Assembly: GCF_009900745.1 (NCBI RefSeq)
Contig: NZ_WXVU01000019.1
Location: 57,464-121,463, forward strand
Direction: 5' to 3'
Source: Chryseobacterium sp. c4a
Lineage (GTDB): Bacteria; Bacteroidota; Bacteroidia; Flavobacteriales; Weeksellaceae
Length of the DNA stretch: 64,000 nucleotides
In this document: one piece after another, positions 9,407-17,864 of the stretch
Layout of the letters: each line of letters begins with the position of its first letter
How positions within the stretch are numbered: the first letter of the stretch is position 1
Program-made: the position numbers and the translations under genes
Notes under the pieces: model-generated
What the model saw: the letters and a program-made list of their open reading frames with translations, nothing else
What the model was told of the DNA's origin: nothing
Databases searched by the model: none

Positions 9407-9441
9407 AAAATCCTCAATATCTCACAGGTATTGAGGATTTT
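9407..9441 (+). terminator. Rho-independent terminator
   Basis: Thirteen-base arms (aaaatcctcaata / tattgaggatttt) enclose a 9-base loop, 26 bases after the MFS stop. Confidence 0.75.
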
Positions 9442-9593
9442 ATATTTCATGAGTATGTCATAGTTTATTAATATAAAGAGCCATTGGGAAAAATTGTCCA
9501 TCATGAAGCGTAGAATATCCATTTTATCACGTTGAAGAACAACGCAATTTTGTACTGTCAAAAACAAGTAAAGAACAATTTAAAATAAAAATT

Positions 9594-10136
9594 ATGACAA
9601 CAACAAAATTCAACGTTCCTACCCGTGAAGAGGTTTCAACTAACAACCAGGCTCTTTTTGATACTTTACAGAAAGGATTAGGGTTTATTCCCAATACCTA
9701 TGCTACCATCGCCCTAAGCAGCACCGCATTGGAAAACTATATGACTTTCACCAATGCTAAGACTTCACTGAGCAAAAAAGAAAAAGAGGTCATCAACTTA
9801 GTGGTGAGTCAGGTAAACTCTTGTGATTATTGTCTGGCAGCCCACACTGCAATTGGTAAACTCAACAGTTTTAATGAAGAACAAATCATAGAAATTAGAA
9901 AAGGGAGCATCACTTTTGATAACAGATTTGATGCCTTAGCAAAATTTGCTAAAGCAATAGCGATTAACAAAGGACATATCGACAATGCAACTCTGGAAAA
10001 CCTGCTTGATCAAGGTTTTTCAAAAGAAAATGTAATGGATATTATTCTTGCAGTAGCTGATATTTCAATCACAAATTATGTCAACAATATTACAAAAGTT
10101 CCTATTGATTTTCCACCTGCATCCCCATTAGATTAA
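9594..10136 (+). CDS. AhpD-like carboxymuconolactone decarboxylase family protein
   Basis: A 180-aa single-domain protein with the C77-x-x-C80-x3-H84 motif (SCDYCLAAHT) of the AhpD/CMD family. In that family this redox-active pair supports alkylhydroperoxidase activity, so a cytoplasmic peroxide or thiol redox role is expected. Length is typical of the 'uncharacterised peroxidase-related' subgroup. The AraC regulator that follows on the same strand, and the HxlR/nitroreductase pair beyond it, suggest an oxidative or electrophile stress group. The actual substrate is unknown. Confidence 0.8.
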   Translation: MTTTKFNVPTREEVSTNNQALFDTLQKGLGFIPNTYATIALSSTALENYMTFTNAKTSLSKKEKEVINLVVSQVNSCDYCLAAHTAIGKLNSFNEEQIIEIRKGSITFDNRFDALAKFAKAIAINKGHIDNATLENLLDQGFSKENVMDIILAVADISITNYVNNITKVPIDFPPASPLD

Positions 10137-10152
10137 TTCTCACATCAATAAT

Positions 10153-10182
10153 AACCACATAGATTAGTAAATCTGTGTGGTT
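10153..10182 (+). terminator. Hairpin after the AhpD-like gene
   Basis: Twelve-base arms (aaccacatagat / atctgtgtggtt, one mismatch) with a 6-base loop; the T-run is short. Confidence 0.55.
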
Positions 10183-10240
10183 TCCCTATGTCCCAATTAA
10201 AACTACATTTCATTACCTTTGAATTTTATAATCTCTGCAA

Positions 10241-11122
10241 ATGTCAGGACAGAACAACTATACACTTATTAATCCCAATACAGGCAATCTTGCTTTTAAA
10301 ATATTTGATTTTGAAAGCAGTGAACGTTTTGATCATATCCAGCGAAATAACTTCTTTTCACTAATTTTTATACTGGAAGGTTCCGGAGAAGTAAAGGCTG
10401 ACTTTTCAAAACATCAGTTTCAGAACGGTGCCATGTTTGCTTTTTCTCCCTATCAGCCATTTCTATTTTCTTCTGATCAGGATTGCAAAGGATTTGCTGT
10501 ACAGTTTCATCCGGATTTCTTTTGCATTCATAAACATCAGAATGAAGTAGCCTGTAACGGAGTGCTTTTCAACAATATCTATGAGCCTCCTTACTTAACT
10601 CTGAATACGGCTCAGCAAGAGCAAATCAATACTATTGTGACTCAGCTTAAAAATGAGATTCTTAATAAGGATCTTGCTCAATATGAGCTTTTGATTGCCC
10701 ATCTCAAAATTCTTCTTATTCATCTTTCCAGAATAAAAATGGAGCAGCAGTCTGAAGAATCAAAGGAAAAAGTAATCGGTGAAAAGCCTTTTGTCTTGCA
10801 AAATTTAAAAGATGCGATTGAAGAGCATTTTAAAATTAAACATTCTGCCAGTGAATACGCCGAAATGTTGAATATTTCATCCAAAGCATTAGCTAAAATC
10901 ACAAAAGCCCACTTTAATAAAACGGTTACAGAATTAATTTCTGAACGCATCATCATTGAGGCTAAGCGAGAACTGTATCTTACCTCCAAAACAATAAAAG
11001 AAATTGCTGGTGAATTAGGCTATCAGGATGAATATTACTTTAGTCGATTTTTTAAAACCAATGCAGATGTATCGCCTCAAATCTATCGGGATACTGTTGG
11101 TTTTGCTGTAGCAGAGAAATAA
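10241..11122 (+). CDS. AraC-family transcriptional regulator
   Basis: The 293-aa protein has an N-terminal cupin sensing domain (residues about 25-110: NNFFSLIFILEGSGEVKADF) and a C-terminal AraC DNA-binding domain (about 195-290). HTH 1 reads SASEYAEMLNISSKALAKITKAHF and HTH 2 reads KTIKEIAGELGYQDEYYFSRFFK. The N-terminal cupin contains FCIHKHQNEVACNGVLFNN, a block shared almost word for word with the AraC protein at 60949-61821, so the two may sense related ligands. It may regulate the AhpD-like gene upstream or act elsewhere. Confidence 0.85.
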   Translation: MSGQNNYTLINPNTGNLAFKIFDFESSERFDHIQRNNFFSLIFILEGSGEVKADFSKHQFQNGAMFAFSPYQPFLFSSDQDCKGFAVQFHPDFFCIHKHQNEVACNGVLFNNIYEPPYLTLNTAQQEQINTIVTQLKNEILNKDLAQYELLIAHLKILLIHLSRIKMEQQSEESKEKVIGEKPFVLQNLKDAIEEHFKIKHSASEYAEMLNISSKALAKITKAHFNKTVTELISERIIIEAKRELYLTSKTIKEIAGELGYQDEYYFSRFFKTNADVSPQIYRDTVGFAVAEK

Positions 11123-11159
11123 GTTTCTAATTCAGACAAAGCAATTACTATTTTGATTT

Positions 11160-11516
11160 TTAGTTCTTTAGTAATTGCTCTCTGTACTCTATTCCCCATT
11201 TTGCCATCGTATCAATAATATCATGCAGGCTCTTTCCAAAATCCGTAAGTTCATAATCTACGGTTACAGGCATGGTATTATTTTGAGTTCTACTCACCAG
11301 ATTATTCATTTCCAAATCTTTCAACTCCTTTGAAAGCGTTTTTGCGGCAATCCCTTCAAGCTGTCTTTTCAGATCCATAAACCGCATTTTACCACCAAAA
11401 TACAAATGGCTGATGATAATTGTCTTCCATTTCCCTTCCAGAAGGTATACTGTATCTTTAACTCCTCGGATATGGTTTTTACACTCCGGGCCAAGCTCTA
11501 TTTTTTCCTTTTTCAT
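11160..11516 (-). CDS. HxlR-family redox/electrophile regulator
   Basis: A 118-aa winged-helix protein with the HxlR/MarR-like core (VKDTVYLLEGKWKTIIISHL, then GGKMRFMDLKRQLEGIAAKTLSKELKDLE). A cysteine near the N-terminus (C12, GPECKNH) is in the position used by YodB/HypR-type members to sense quinones, aldehydes or hypochlorite. The gene is divergent from a nitroreductase gene, and two tandem imperfect palindromes lie between them. The simplest reading is a repressor of the nitroreductase, and of itself, that is released by cysteine modification. Sensing chemistry is inferred from the family. Confidence 0.85.
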   Translation of the reverse strand: MKKEKIELGPECKNHIRGVKDTVYLLEGKWKTIIISHLYFGGKMRFMDLKRQLEGIAAKTLSKELKDLEMNNLVSRTQNNTMPVTVDYELTDFGKSLHDIIDTMAKWGIEYREQLLKN

Positions 11517-11568
11517 CCTTAAAAATTAGAGTACAAAATTAAATAATTATTCAAAATCATTGAAACCT

Positions 11569-11603
11569 GGTTACTTATAGGTAACTGATTACCTATGGGT
11601 AAC
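11569..11603. promoter_or_regulatory. Tandem palindromic operator, probably for HxlR
   Basis: Two adjacent 17-bp imperfect palindromes, GGTTACTTATAGGTAAC and GATTACCTATGGGTAAC, repeat with an 18-bp period. They lie in the divergent promoter region, just upstream of the nitroreductase -7 box. Size and placement fit a dimeric winged-helix repressor. Confidence 0.65.
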
Positions 11604-11631
11604 AGGTATAAGAAAGCTACTGCTTATGCTA

Positions 11632-11639
11632 TAACTTTG
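11632..11639 (+). promoter_or_regulatory. Promoter -7 box for the nitroreductase
   Basis: TAACTTTG matches TAnnTTTG; the ATG follows 37 bases later. The tandem palindromes lie 29 bases upstream and would cover the -33 region. Confidence 0.6.
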
Positions 11640-11676
11640 CAGCATCCTCAATAAGAATACAATAAATAATAAAATT

Positions 11677-12309
11677 ATGTCACTACACGAAACTCTCAAT
11701 TGGAGATCTGCAACCAAAGGTTATAACGGAAAAACCATTGAAAATGAGAAACTAGAACAGATATTGGAAGCGATTCGCCTTGCTCCTTCAAGTTCAGGTT
11801 TACAGCCTTTTAAAGTATTGGTGATTAAAAATAAAGAACTCAGAGAAAAGCTGCAACCTATTTCCTGTAATCAGGATCAAATCGTACAGGCTTCTCATAT
11901 TCTAGTCTTTGCGGCGTGGGACGAATATACCACAGAAAGAGTAGATTCATTCTTTGAATTCAGCAATCAGGTAAGAAATCTTCCCCCTACAACTACTGAT
12001 GACTATCGTTTGAATTTATTAAGGATGTTGGAACAACAGACCAAAGATCAACACTTTAACAATGCATCCAAACAAACTTATATTGCTTTAGGTTTTGGAC
12101 TTTTGGCTGCCGCAGACCTTAGAGTGGATGCCACCCCCATAGAAGGATTTAACAATGAGGCTGTAGATCAAATTCTTAACCTCCCGGAGAAAGGTTTAAA
12201 AAGTACCGTTCTAATGGCTCTTGGCTATAAAGATGAAGCTACAGACTGGTGGGGAAAACTGGACAGGGTAAGAAGATCGAAGGAAGAACTCTTTGTGGAG
12301 ATCAACTAA
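11677..12309 (+). CDS. NAD(P)H-dependent nitroreductase-family oxidoreductase
   Basis: A 210-aa FMN-dependent nitroreductase-fold enzyme. The N-terminal WRSATKGYNGKTI and APSSSGLQPFKVLVI segments are the usual FMN phosphate and ring contacts of the NfsB/YdgI-like group. Length is typical. It would reduce quinones, nitro compounds or similar electrophiles with NAD(P)H in the cytoplasm. The divergent HxlR gene and its operator indicate induction by such compounds. A terminator follows, and then a flavin-dependent monooxygenase in the same orientation. Confidence 0.85.
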   Translation: MSLHETLNWRSATKGYNGKTIENEKLEQILEAIRLAPSSSGLQPFKVLVIKNKELREKLQPISCNQDQIVQASHILVFAAWDEYTTERVDSFFEFSNQVRNLPPTTTDDYRLNLLRMLEQQTKDQHFNNASKQTYIALGFGLLAAADLRVDATPIEGFNNEAVDQILNLPEKGLKSTVLMALGYKDEATDWWGKLDRVRRSKEELFVEIN

Positions 12310-12338
12310 AATAAACATAAAATAAATAATAAAAAGCT

Positions 12339-12367
12339 GGAGATCTTTTGAGGGTCTCCCTTTTTTT
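12339..12367 (+). terminator. Rho-independent terminator
   Basis: Five-base arms (ggaga / tctcc) followed by cc and a run of seven T, just after the nitroreductase stop. Confidence 0.6.
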
Positions 12368-12399
12368 GTATTAATTTAATGGACTGATAAATCATTACA

Positions 12400-13386
12400 A
12401 TGGATTTGAAATTAAGCATTCTCGATCAAACTCCTGTTATCAAAGGAGGCAGCGCTGCTCAGGCACTTGAAAATAGCCTGGCTCTAGCAAAAATGGCGGA
12501 CGAATTGGGATATCATAGTATTTTGTACTCAGAACATCATGGTGTGGAAGCCTATGGAAGCTCAAGTCCTGAAATCCTGGCAGCAACTGTTTTAGCATAT
12601 ACCCAAAATATTAAAGTGGGCACCGGAGGAATTATGCTGCGTAATTATTCCGCTTTTAAAATTGCTGAGTGGGCAAAAATGCTGGCCATACTCTATCCCA
12701 ACCGTTTTATATTAGGATTGGGAAAAGCTCCCGGAGGTCTGAAAGATGCCGTTCTTGCTTTGAATGGGCATAAACTTCCCATCCTTAATAATCTGAATGA
12801 AAAGTTGGAAGAAATCATTGCTTATCTAAAAGAACAAAACTACAAAGAAGCCGGAGTGTTTGCCCAACCCACTCACGTTTCTGCATTACCAGAGCTTACA
12901 TGGCTGGGTTCTGGAGAAAACTCTGCAAAAGAAGCGGCAAAATATGGCATTTCCTACTCTATGGCTGATTTCATAGCAGACGGCTCAAATACTGAAATTC
13001 GTAACATGTATCTGGAGGAGTTTAATGAGGAAGGATATCACAATCAACCTTCCTTTCAGGTAGCTATTTCTGTTTCTGTTGCTGAGAATATGGAACAAGC
13101 ACGCCGAAACGCATTTGGAATGGTATATCAGTTTGTTGAATCCAGAAAAATCCAAGCTCCCGGCGCATTGAGATCTTCTGAAGAAGTGGAAACTCTTATT
13201 AATGGGAGTGAAGACGAAGAATTATTTAATACTTTACTAAATAAGGTTATCATAGGCACACCGGATACTATACATTCAAAACTAAAAGAAAAAGCAGTAC
13301 AATACGGAACTGATGATCTTGTTCTATTATCGAATATGTTCCGAGAAGAAGACCGGATCTTTACTTATAAAAGCATTATTAAGTAA
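12400..13386 (+). CDS. LLM-class flavin-dependent oxidoreductase (luciferase-like)
   Basis: A 328-aa bacterial-luciferase-like TIM-barrel monooxygenase of the MsnO8/YhbW-like group. Landmarks: LSILDQTPV at the N-terminus, the YSEHHG motif near residue 46, VGTGGIMLRNYSAFKIAEWAKML and RFILGLGKAPGG. Members use reduced FMN and O2, or act as F420/FMN reductases. Substrate is unknown. It lies 90 bases after the nitroreductase with a terminator between them, so it probably has its own promoter, although the nitroreductase could supply reduced flavin. Confidence 0.85.
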   Translation: MDLKLSILDQTPVIKGGSAAQALENSLALAKMADELGYHSILYSEHHGVEAYGSSSPEILAATVLAYTQNIKVGTGGIMLRNYSAFKIAEWAKMLAILYPNRFILGLGKAPGGLKDAVLALNGHKLPILNNLNEKLEEIIAYLKEQNYKEAGVFAQPTHVSALPELTWLGSGENSAKEAAKYGISYSMADFIADGSNTEIRNMYLEEFNEEGYHNQPSFQVAISVSVAENMEQARRNAFGMVYQFVESRKIQAPGALRSSEEVETLINGSEDEELFNTLLNKVIIGTPDTIHSKLKEKAVQYGTDDLVLLSNMFREEDRIFTYKSIIK

Positions 13387-13388
13387 AA

Positions 13389-13415
13389 GTCTGCTCATTT
13401 TAACCATGGGCAGAC
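13389..13415. terminator. Hairpin terminator after the LLM gene
   Basis: Six-base arms gtctgc / gcagac flank a 15-base loop. It lies between convergent genes (LLM gene and the small membrane protein). Confidence 0.6.
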
Positions 13416-13439
13416 CTATTTTCTTATTTTAAATTTTAC

Positions 13440-13691
13440 TTATTTAAGGTTTCGGGATTCTAATTCTTTTTCTAATGCCTGGCTACGTCTGTTCCATTGA
13501 GTTCCCAGAAATACAGCAAAAAATAATGGAAACAGGGTAAAAAAACCAATCCCGTGGCTTACGCTGCTATATACAGCTACCCCAATGAAGCCCCCTATGA
13601 GAGCAGCAGTCACAATTTTATCAGATTTAGATTTGTTTTTCTTCTCTAATAATTCCTGATCAGTTAATTCTTTTAATCCTTTTTCACTCAT
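13440..13691 (-). CDS. Small membrane protein (83 aa)
   Basis: A charged N-terminal helix (LKELTDQELLEKKNKSKSDK) precedes two membrane segments (about residues 27-42 and 49-65) and a basic/acidic C-terminal helix. Similar small proteins are widespread in Chryseobacterium and Flavobacterium with no assigned function. The N-terminal 'TDQELLEKK' helix could be cytoplasmic and bind a partner. It is transcribed alone, convergent with the LLM gene. Confidence 0.65.
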   Translation of the reverse strand: MSEKGLKELTDQELLEKKNKSKSDKIVTAALIGGFIGVAVYSSVSHGIGFFTLFPLFFAVFLGTQWNRRSQALEKELESRNLK

Positions 13692-13772
13692 GGTTATTGT
13701 TTTAGTTTTTATCTGAAATTTCTGCTAACTTACAAAAGTTTCGTTTTAAAATGAAAAATTTAAAGATTTTAA

Positions 13773-14315
13773 TTAATTGACAGCCTGGCTCATAAGTTCA
13801 GTGGTAATTCTTAAAGATTTTAAAAGATTTTTATTATCAAAAAATAATGTTGAATAATGTTTTTCTCTTTTAAAAATCAGCTCTGAACCTCCCGGAAACT
13901 CACTATTATTATCTAGTTTCTGTACTTTTGCTCCGTATTTTTTGAACTTAGCTTTGGCTTCTTCCAGTGTCGTTTTATTCAAAACAAGACTATAAGGCAA
14001 CCCTTCTATGATCAATGGCTGGCCATCCGGGATTTCAAAGAACATTTCATTGATTGTATTATTCTTTCCAAGGCCGGAATATAATCCTAATCCTGCTTCC
14101 GTAATCCATTTAGCATATTTTTCCTCATTAGCATCTTCATAGAAAACAGTTTCTGTATGCAATGCTTTTGAAATTTTATCTGTGGTTTGTGGAAAAATAA
14201 ATTCTGAGTTTTTATCCAGTAAAGAATTCAAATCAACTTTTTTTTGCGAAAATGCAGTAAAGCTTATGAATTGTAAAATTACTGCCAGCCCTAAAGTAAA
14301 CGGTTTTATCTTCAT
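13773..14315 (-). CDS. Secreted hypothetical protein (180 aa)
   Basis: A signal peptide ending FTAFSQ precedes a soluble alpha/beta domain. I recognise no family. The middle contains EEKYAKWITEAGLGLYSG and the C-terminal part alternates short strands and charged turns (SELIFKREKHYSTLFFDNKN). No cysteines or lipobox are visible after the signal peptide. It is likely periplasmic. It is preceded by the small membrane protein on the same strand, but an 80-base gap makes co-transcription uncertain. Confidence 0.6.
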   Translation of the reverse strand: MKIKPFTLGLAVILQFISFTAFSQKKVDLNSLLDKNSEFIFPQTTDKISKALHTETVFYEDANEEKYAKWITEAGLGLYSGLGKNNTINEMFFEIPDGQPLIIEGLPYSLVLNKTTLEEAKAKFKKYGAKVQKLDNNSEFPGGSELIFKREKHYSTLFFDNKNLLKSLRITTELMSQAVN

Positions 14316-14605
14316 ATCAACTATTTTAATGGTTTTCGGGTTTAAAGATATTAAAATTGTTGGAAGCCGAAAGAAATAGACCGGAAGTTATTATTGAACA
14401 AGCTATTATTAAACCACAATGGAGACACAAAAACTTTGTGACTTTTGTGGTTAAACTTAGACAGACTTATCGAATACCATACTTTTTTCAGTTTTTGCCT
14501 TTCTTAGATGAAGAATGAACAGTTTTTAATAAAGAAAACCGGAAAAAAATAATGTAAATTTGCCCTAACTTACCGCAAAGGTTGAGTCTTTTTAGTTTGA
14601 ATATA

Positions 14606-15550
14606 ATGAAAAAAACAGCATTTTCTTTACTGGCACTTGTGATACATCTGGCCTGCCAGGCACAAAATTTTGACGTTATTCCATTAGGAATCTATGGAGG
14701 AGAACAGGAAGATAATTTATCGGCATATCTGGTGGGAGCCACCAAAGACAACACTTTTCTTTGTCTTGATGCCGGTACTGTAAACACAGGAATCCGAAAA
14801 GCAATCCAGGAGAAAAGTCTTAACGGAACTGAAGAAACGGTTCTGAAAGAGCAGATCAAAGGTTATTTTATTTCTCATGGTCATTTGGATCATTTGGCAG
14901 GTCTTATTATCAACTCTCCGGCTGATTCCAAAAAAGATATTTTCGCCATCCCATCTGTTATTCAAATTTTTCAGAATCATTATTTTATTACAGATACCTG
15001 GATCAATTTTGCTGATCAGGGACAGAAACCAATCCTTGGAAAGTATCATTATAATGAGCTTCAGGAAGGGGTGGAAATTCCAACGAAGAAGACTTCTTTC
15101 TTCTTAACTGGGTATGAATTAAGCCATGTCAATCCATACAAGAGCAGCGCTGCTCTTGTAAGAAATGAAGACCATTACCTTCTTTATTTGGGTGATACAG
15201 GAGCGGATAGAATTGAGAAATCTGACCGTATGGACAACCTCTGGAAAAATGTAGCACCACTCGTACAGAACAAACAGTTGAACACTATACTGATTGAAGT
15301 TTCCTTCCCAAACAGCCAGCCTGAAAACCTACTGTTTGGACATCTTACGCCTAACCTATTGGTGGAAGAATTGGAGAAACTAAAAGATAAAACAGGGCAG
15401 AAAGATCTGGAAGGCCTGAATATTGTGGTTACTCATAGAAAACCAACAGGTAAAAATCCTGAGATCATCAAACAGGAATTATTGAAAAACAACCCTTTAA
15501 AGGTAAAGTACATCTTTCCTGAACAGGGTAAAAGAATTAATTTACCTTAA
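14606..15550 (+). CDS. Periplasmic class II 3',5'-cyclic-nucleotide phosphodiesterase
   Basis: A metallo-beta-lactamase-fold enzyme with the class II phosphodiesterase signature H91-x-H93-L-D95-H96 (SHGHLDHLAGL). Later ligands are in GDTGADRIE and FGHLTPNLLVEELEKLK. This matches the CpdP/yeast PDE1 family, which hydrolyses cAMP (and cGMP). A signal peptide (ending CQAQ) places it in the periplasm, so it would degrade extracellular cyclic nucleotides, perhaps to recover nucleosides and phosphate. I use the ATG at 14606; an in-frame TTG eight codons upstream would spoil the signal peptide. It ends in a strong terminator. Confidence 0.85.
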   Translation: MKKTAFSLLALVIHLACQAQNFDVIPLGIYGGEQEDNLSAYLVGATKDNTFLCLDAGTVNTGIRKAIQEKSLNGTEETVLKEQIKGYFISHGHLDHLAGLIINSPADSKKDIFAIPSVIQIFQNHYFITDTWINFADQGQKPILGKYHYNELQEGVEIPTKKTSFFLTGYELSHVNPYKSSAALVRNEDHYLLYLGDTGADRIEKSDRMDNLWKNVAPLVQNKQLNTILIEVSFPNSQPENLLFGHLTPNLLVEELEKLKDKTGQKDLEGLNIVVTHRKPTGKNPEIIKQELLKNNPLKVKYIFPEQGKRINLP

Positions 15551-15554
15551 TTAT

Positions 15555-15588
15555 AAAAAGCGATGAGCCGTGGGTTTCATCGCTTTTT
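15555..15588. terminator. Bidirectional terminator
   Basis: Perfect 12-base arms (aaaaagcgatga / tcatcgcttttt) around a 10-base loop, between convergent genes. Confidence 0.8.
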
Positions 15589-15627
15589 AGTTTATTAATC
15601 TGGATATCATTTCTGAAAACTCCCCGA

Positions 15628-16371
15628 TTAATTGATTATTTCTCCTTTATTATTTTCCAGTTTTCCACGAAATTTCTGAATATCTTCAGGATTAGGTTTA
15701 TTCCAGTCTGTTGCTTCTCCTACAATTTTCAATGGAAATTCTGAACGATAAGAACGGGTCAGATTGCCTGGAAATTTTTTATCCGTCAGATTGGGATCAT
15801 TTTCAAAAATACCTGTTGGTTCTACTACATATACCCGCTCAACTCCATCACCTTTCGCTAATGTTGCAGCAAGACCCGCTCCATTAAGCAGAGCCGTAAA
15901 GTAAATATGGTTCATCTTAAAATCAGATTTATAATTGGAATTGCCTCCTGCTGTCAGCAAATCTCCTATTTGCAGATCTGCTTTTGTACCATGATAAAAA
16001 GGGCCTTTATCAAAAATTTCATCTTTCACCTTTACCGCAAGCTCATTATATTCTTTTGATTTTTCCGAATCAGAAAGTTCTTGATAACACTCAGCAATCT
16101 TTGAATATAAAGAATACAAAGCGCTTTTCGTTGTATTATCATTAGGTTTTAAAGAATGATATAAAGCTATTTCAAACCATTTTAAACGCTCGGAAGAGTT
16201 TTTTTGAGACCTCCCCATATAATATGCTGCAAGAAATTTTTCAACATCGTTTGTGGCTTCACTCCAGCCTTGTTCAAATAATTTACCGGCTTCTTCTGGT
16301 TTGTTTTGTTCCTCCATACTTATTCCCTGAATACAGAGCTTTACAACTTTATTGAAAGGTGAAAATTCCAT
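15628..16371 (-). CDS. arr: NAD+-rifampin ADP-ribosyltransferase with N-terminal extension
   Basis: The C-terminal half (about residues 120-235) is a complete Arr domain. The three active-site positions are present: His127 (GPFYHGTKADLQIGD), Tyr157 (HIYFTAL) and Asp192 (ENDPNLTDKKFPG). Arr uses NAD+ to ADP-ribosylate a hydroxyl of rifamycins and so inactivates them. Ordinary Arr proteins are about 140 aa. This one carries about 115 extra N-terminal residues that look like TPR-type helical hairpins (EEAGKLFEQGWSEATNDVEK, AECYQELSDSEKSKEY). I chose the ATG at 16371; a TTG 14 codons upstream is possible. A -7 box lies upstream. Rifampin resistance is expected but unproven for the fused form. Confidence 0.85.
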   Translation of the reverse strand: MEFSPFNKVVKLCIQGISMEEQNKPEEAGKLFEQGWSEATNDVEKFLAAYYMGRSQKNSSERLKWFEIALYHSLKPNDNTTKSALYSLYSKIAECYQELSDSEKSKEYNELAVKVKDEIFDKGPFYHGTKADLQIGDLLTAGGNSNYKSDFKMNHIYFTALLNGAGLAATLAKGDGVERVYVVEPTGIFENDPNLTDKKFPGNLTRSYRSEFPLKIVGEATDWNKPNPEDIQKFRGKLENNKGEIIN

Positions 16372-16423
16372 GGTATCTTTATTTTGATCAATTACTAGTG
16401 GTAAGATTTTCAATGTGCTATAA

Positions 16424-16431
16424 CAAATGTA
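16424..16431 (-). promoter_or_regulatory. Promoter -7 box for arr
   Basis: On the minus strand the sequence reads TACATTTG, a perfect TAnnTTTG box, about 50 bases upstream of the ATG. Confidence 0.5.
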
Positions 16432-16632
16432 TACAAATATTCTTCCTTGTTTATTGTACTCTTCAATTTTCTTTACTTGCCCTTTTCAGAAAGACAGGAT
16501 TATACCATTACCATTGAATCAATCAACTAGCTTTATCACTGGATTGATGGTCTAAAATCTAAAAATTAATCCTATATTTAAAGGAATATAACAGCAAACT
16601 GCTCAATCAATAATAACGATAACTTCTAAAAA

Positions 16633-17307
16633 ATGGATAAGGAACTGATCGAAAGAATACAAAATAAAAAGCATTACTATGAAAATGTCGAAGCGCTGGA
16701 AAAGCATCTGGACACTCATTTTGAAAGTGACGAAATAACTGTTTTCCATGAAATGGTATCTCTGGATTTTCATCTGGATGTTTATTTTATTCAACCTAAA
16801 GATGAAGATTTCAATCTGCTGATAACTGCCGGGATGAGTTTATTAGAAATGAAGGTTCAGGATACTATTCAGGATAAGGAAGAGTATGCTTTTGCTGAAC
16901 TCTTGATTTTACTCCCTAAAGATATTAAATTTGAAAAAACGTTTCCAAGTGAGGGAAAGAACGACTGGATCATCGCCTTGATAAAAGAAATGGCAAGGTT
17001 TCCACATCACCAGGATACATTCCTTACAGAAGGGCACTCGTTACAGGCATGGAGTGATATTTCAGAGCCTTATGATGAAAACACTCAGTTTACAAGCTCT
17101 ATTTTATTGCCTTCCGCCACTTTTGACGATGATTTTATGCAAATTACCAGTGAAGACAGAATCATTAATCTGTACACTCTTTTTCCACTCTATCAAAATG
17201 AATTGGAATATAAAATAGAAAATGGCTACGACAAGTTTTTCGACTTATTGATAGAAGGTAATATCCCTGATATTCTCAATAATAACCGTAAAAATTTATT
17301 GGAATAA
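16633..17307 (+). CDS. SUFU (suppressor of fused) domain protein
   Basis: The 224-aa protein matches the bacterial SUFU family, with the core MVSLDFHLDVYFIQP followed by LITAGMSLLEM and a C-terminal block TLFPLYQNELEYKIENGYDKFFDLL. In bacteria, SUFU proteins are best known as immunity proteins of polymorphic toxin systems and as stand-alone genes in Firmicutes and Bacteroidota. It is cytoplasmic, with no signal peptide. It is followed by other immunity-type small proteins. No cognate toxin is visible next to it. Confidence 0.75.
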   Translation: MDKELIERIQNKKHYYENVEALEKHLDTHFESDEITVFHEMVSLDFHLDVYFIQPKDEDFNLLITAGMSLLEMKVQDTIQDKEEYAFAELLILLPKDIKFEKTFPSEGKNDWIIALIKEMARFPHHQDTFLTEGHSLQAWSDISEPYDENTQFTSSILLPSATFDDDFMQITSEDRIINLYTLFPLYQNELEYKIENGYDKFFDLLIEGNIPDILNNNRKNLLE

Positions 17308-17371
17308 ACGGTTTATAAAAAACGATTAAGTCTGATCATTGGATTCCTATTCTGATTTTCAGACTTTTAAA

Positions 17372-17704
17372 TTATTTCTTTTTGATAATGATATCTCCAT
17401 CTGATAACCTTACATTTTCATTATTTATATTCAGCTCAACCCATTGTTTTGGGTCATCAGACTCGCAATCATTGATGATTCTATAATCTGAGTATCCTGT
17501 GCGGAAATCCGGCAGCTCCAAAATCATATCAACAGTCTTTTTACTGATTTGATAGCCGTTAAACATATCTAATAGATGAACAGTTTCTGACAATTCTTCC
17601 TTCAGCTGTACATTAGATTCTTTATTTACTTCATTACTGATTAAATCATTCAGTTTTTCAATTTCTCTAACAATAAACTCCCTTGCCGTCATAATGATTT
17701 GCAT
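17372..17704 (-). CDS. Hypothetical cytoplasmic protein (110 aa)
   Basis: A helical N-terminal half (REFIVREIEKLNDLISNEVNKE) and a short beta-rich C-terminal half with acidic turns (SDYRIINDCESDDPKQWVEL). No family is recognised. A second ATG four codons in is an alternative start. It sits between a SUFU gene and a SUKH gene, and its small acidic character would fit another immunity-type protein, but that is only a guess from context. Confidence 0.5.
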   Translation of the reverse strand: MQIIMTAREFIVREIEKLNDLISNEVNKESNVQLKEELSETVHLLDMFNGYQISKKTVDMILELPDFRTGYSDYRIINDCESDDPKQWVELNINNENVRLSDGDIIIKKK

Positions 17705-17864
17705 TGATTCTTTTACTCAAAATTAGCCATTTCCCAACTTTTTACATCTAGAAATATTCCAAACCCAATCCTTTAGTCTTAAATATCAACAATAACTTTA
17801 AAATCATAAGCCTCAATTGTCATAAAATCTTTAAATTTAAACAAGTATGTAATTAAGTATCATC

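Noticed and set aside
9307..9567. An 86-codon minus-strand frame overlapping the end of the MFS gene and its terminator
   Set aside because: It covers a strong terminator and has no plausible start.
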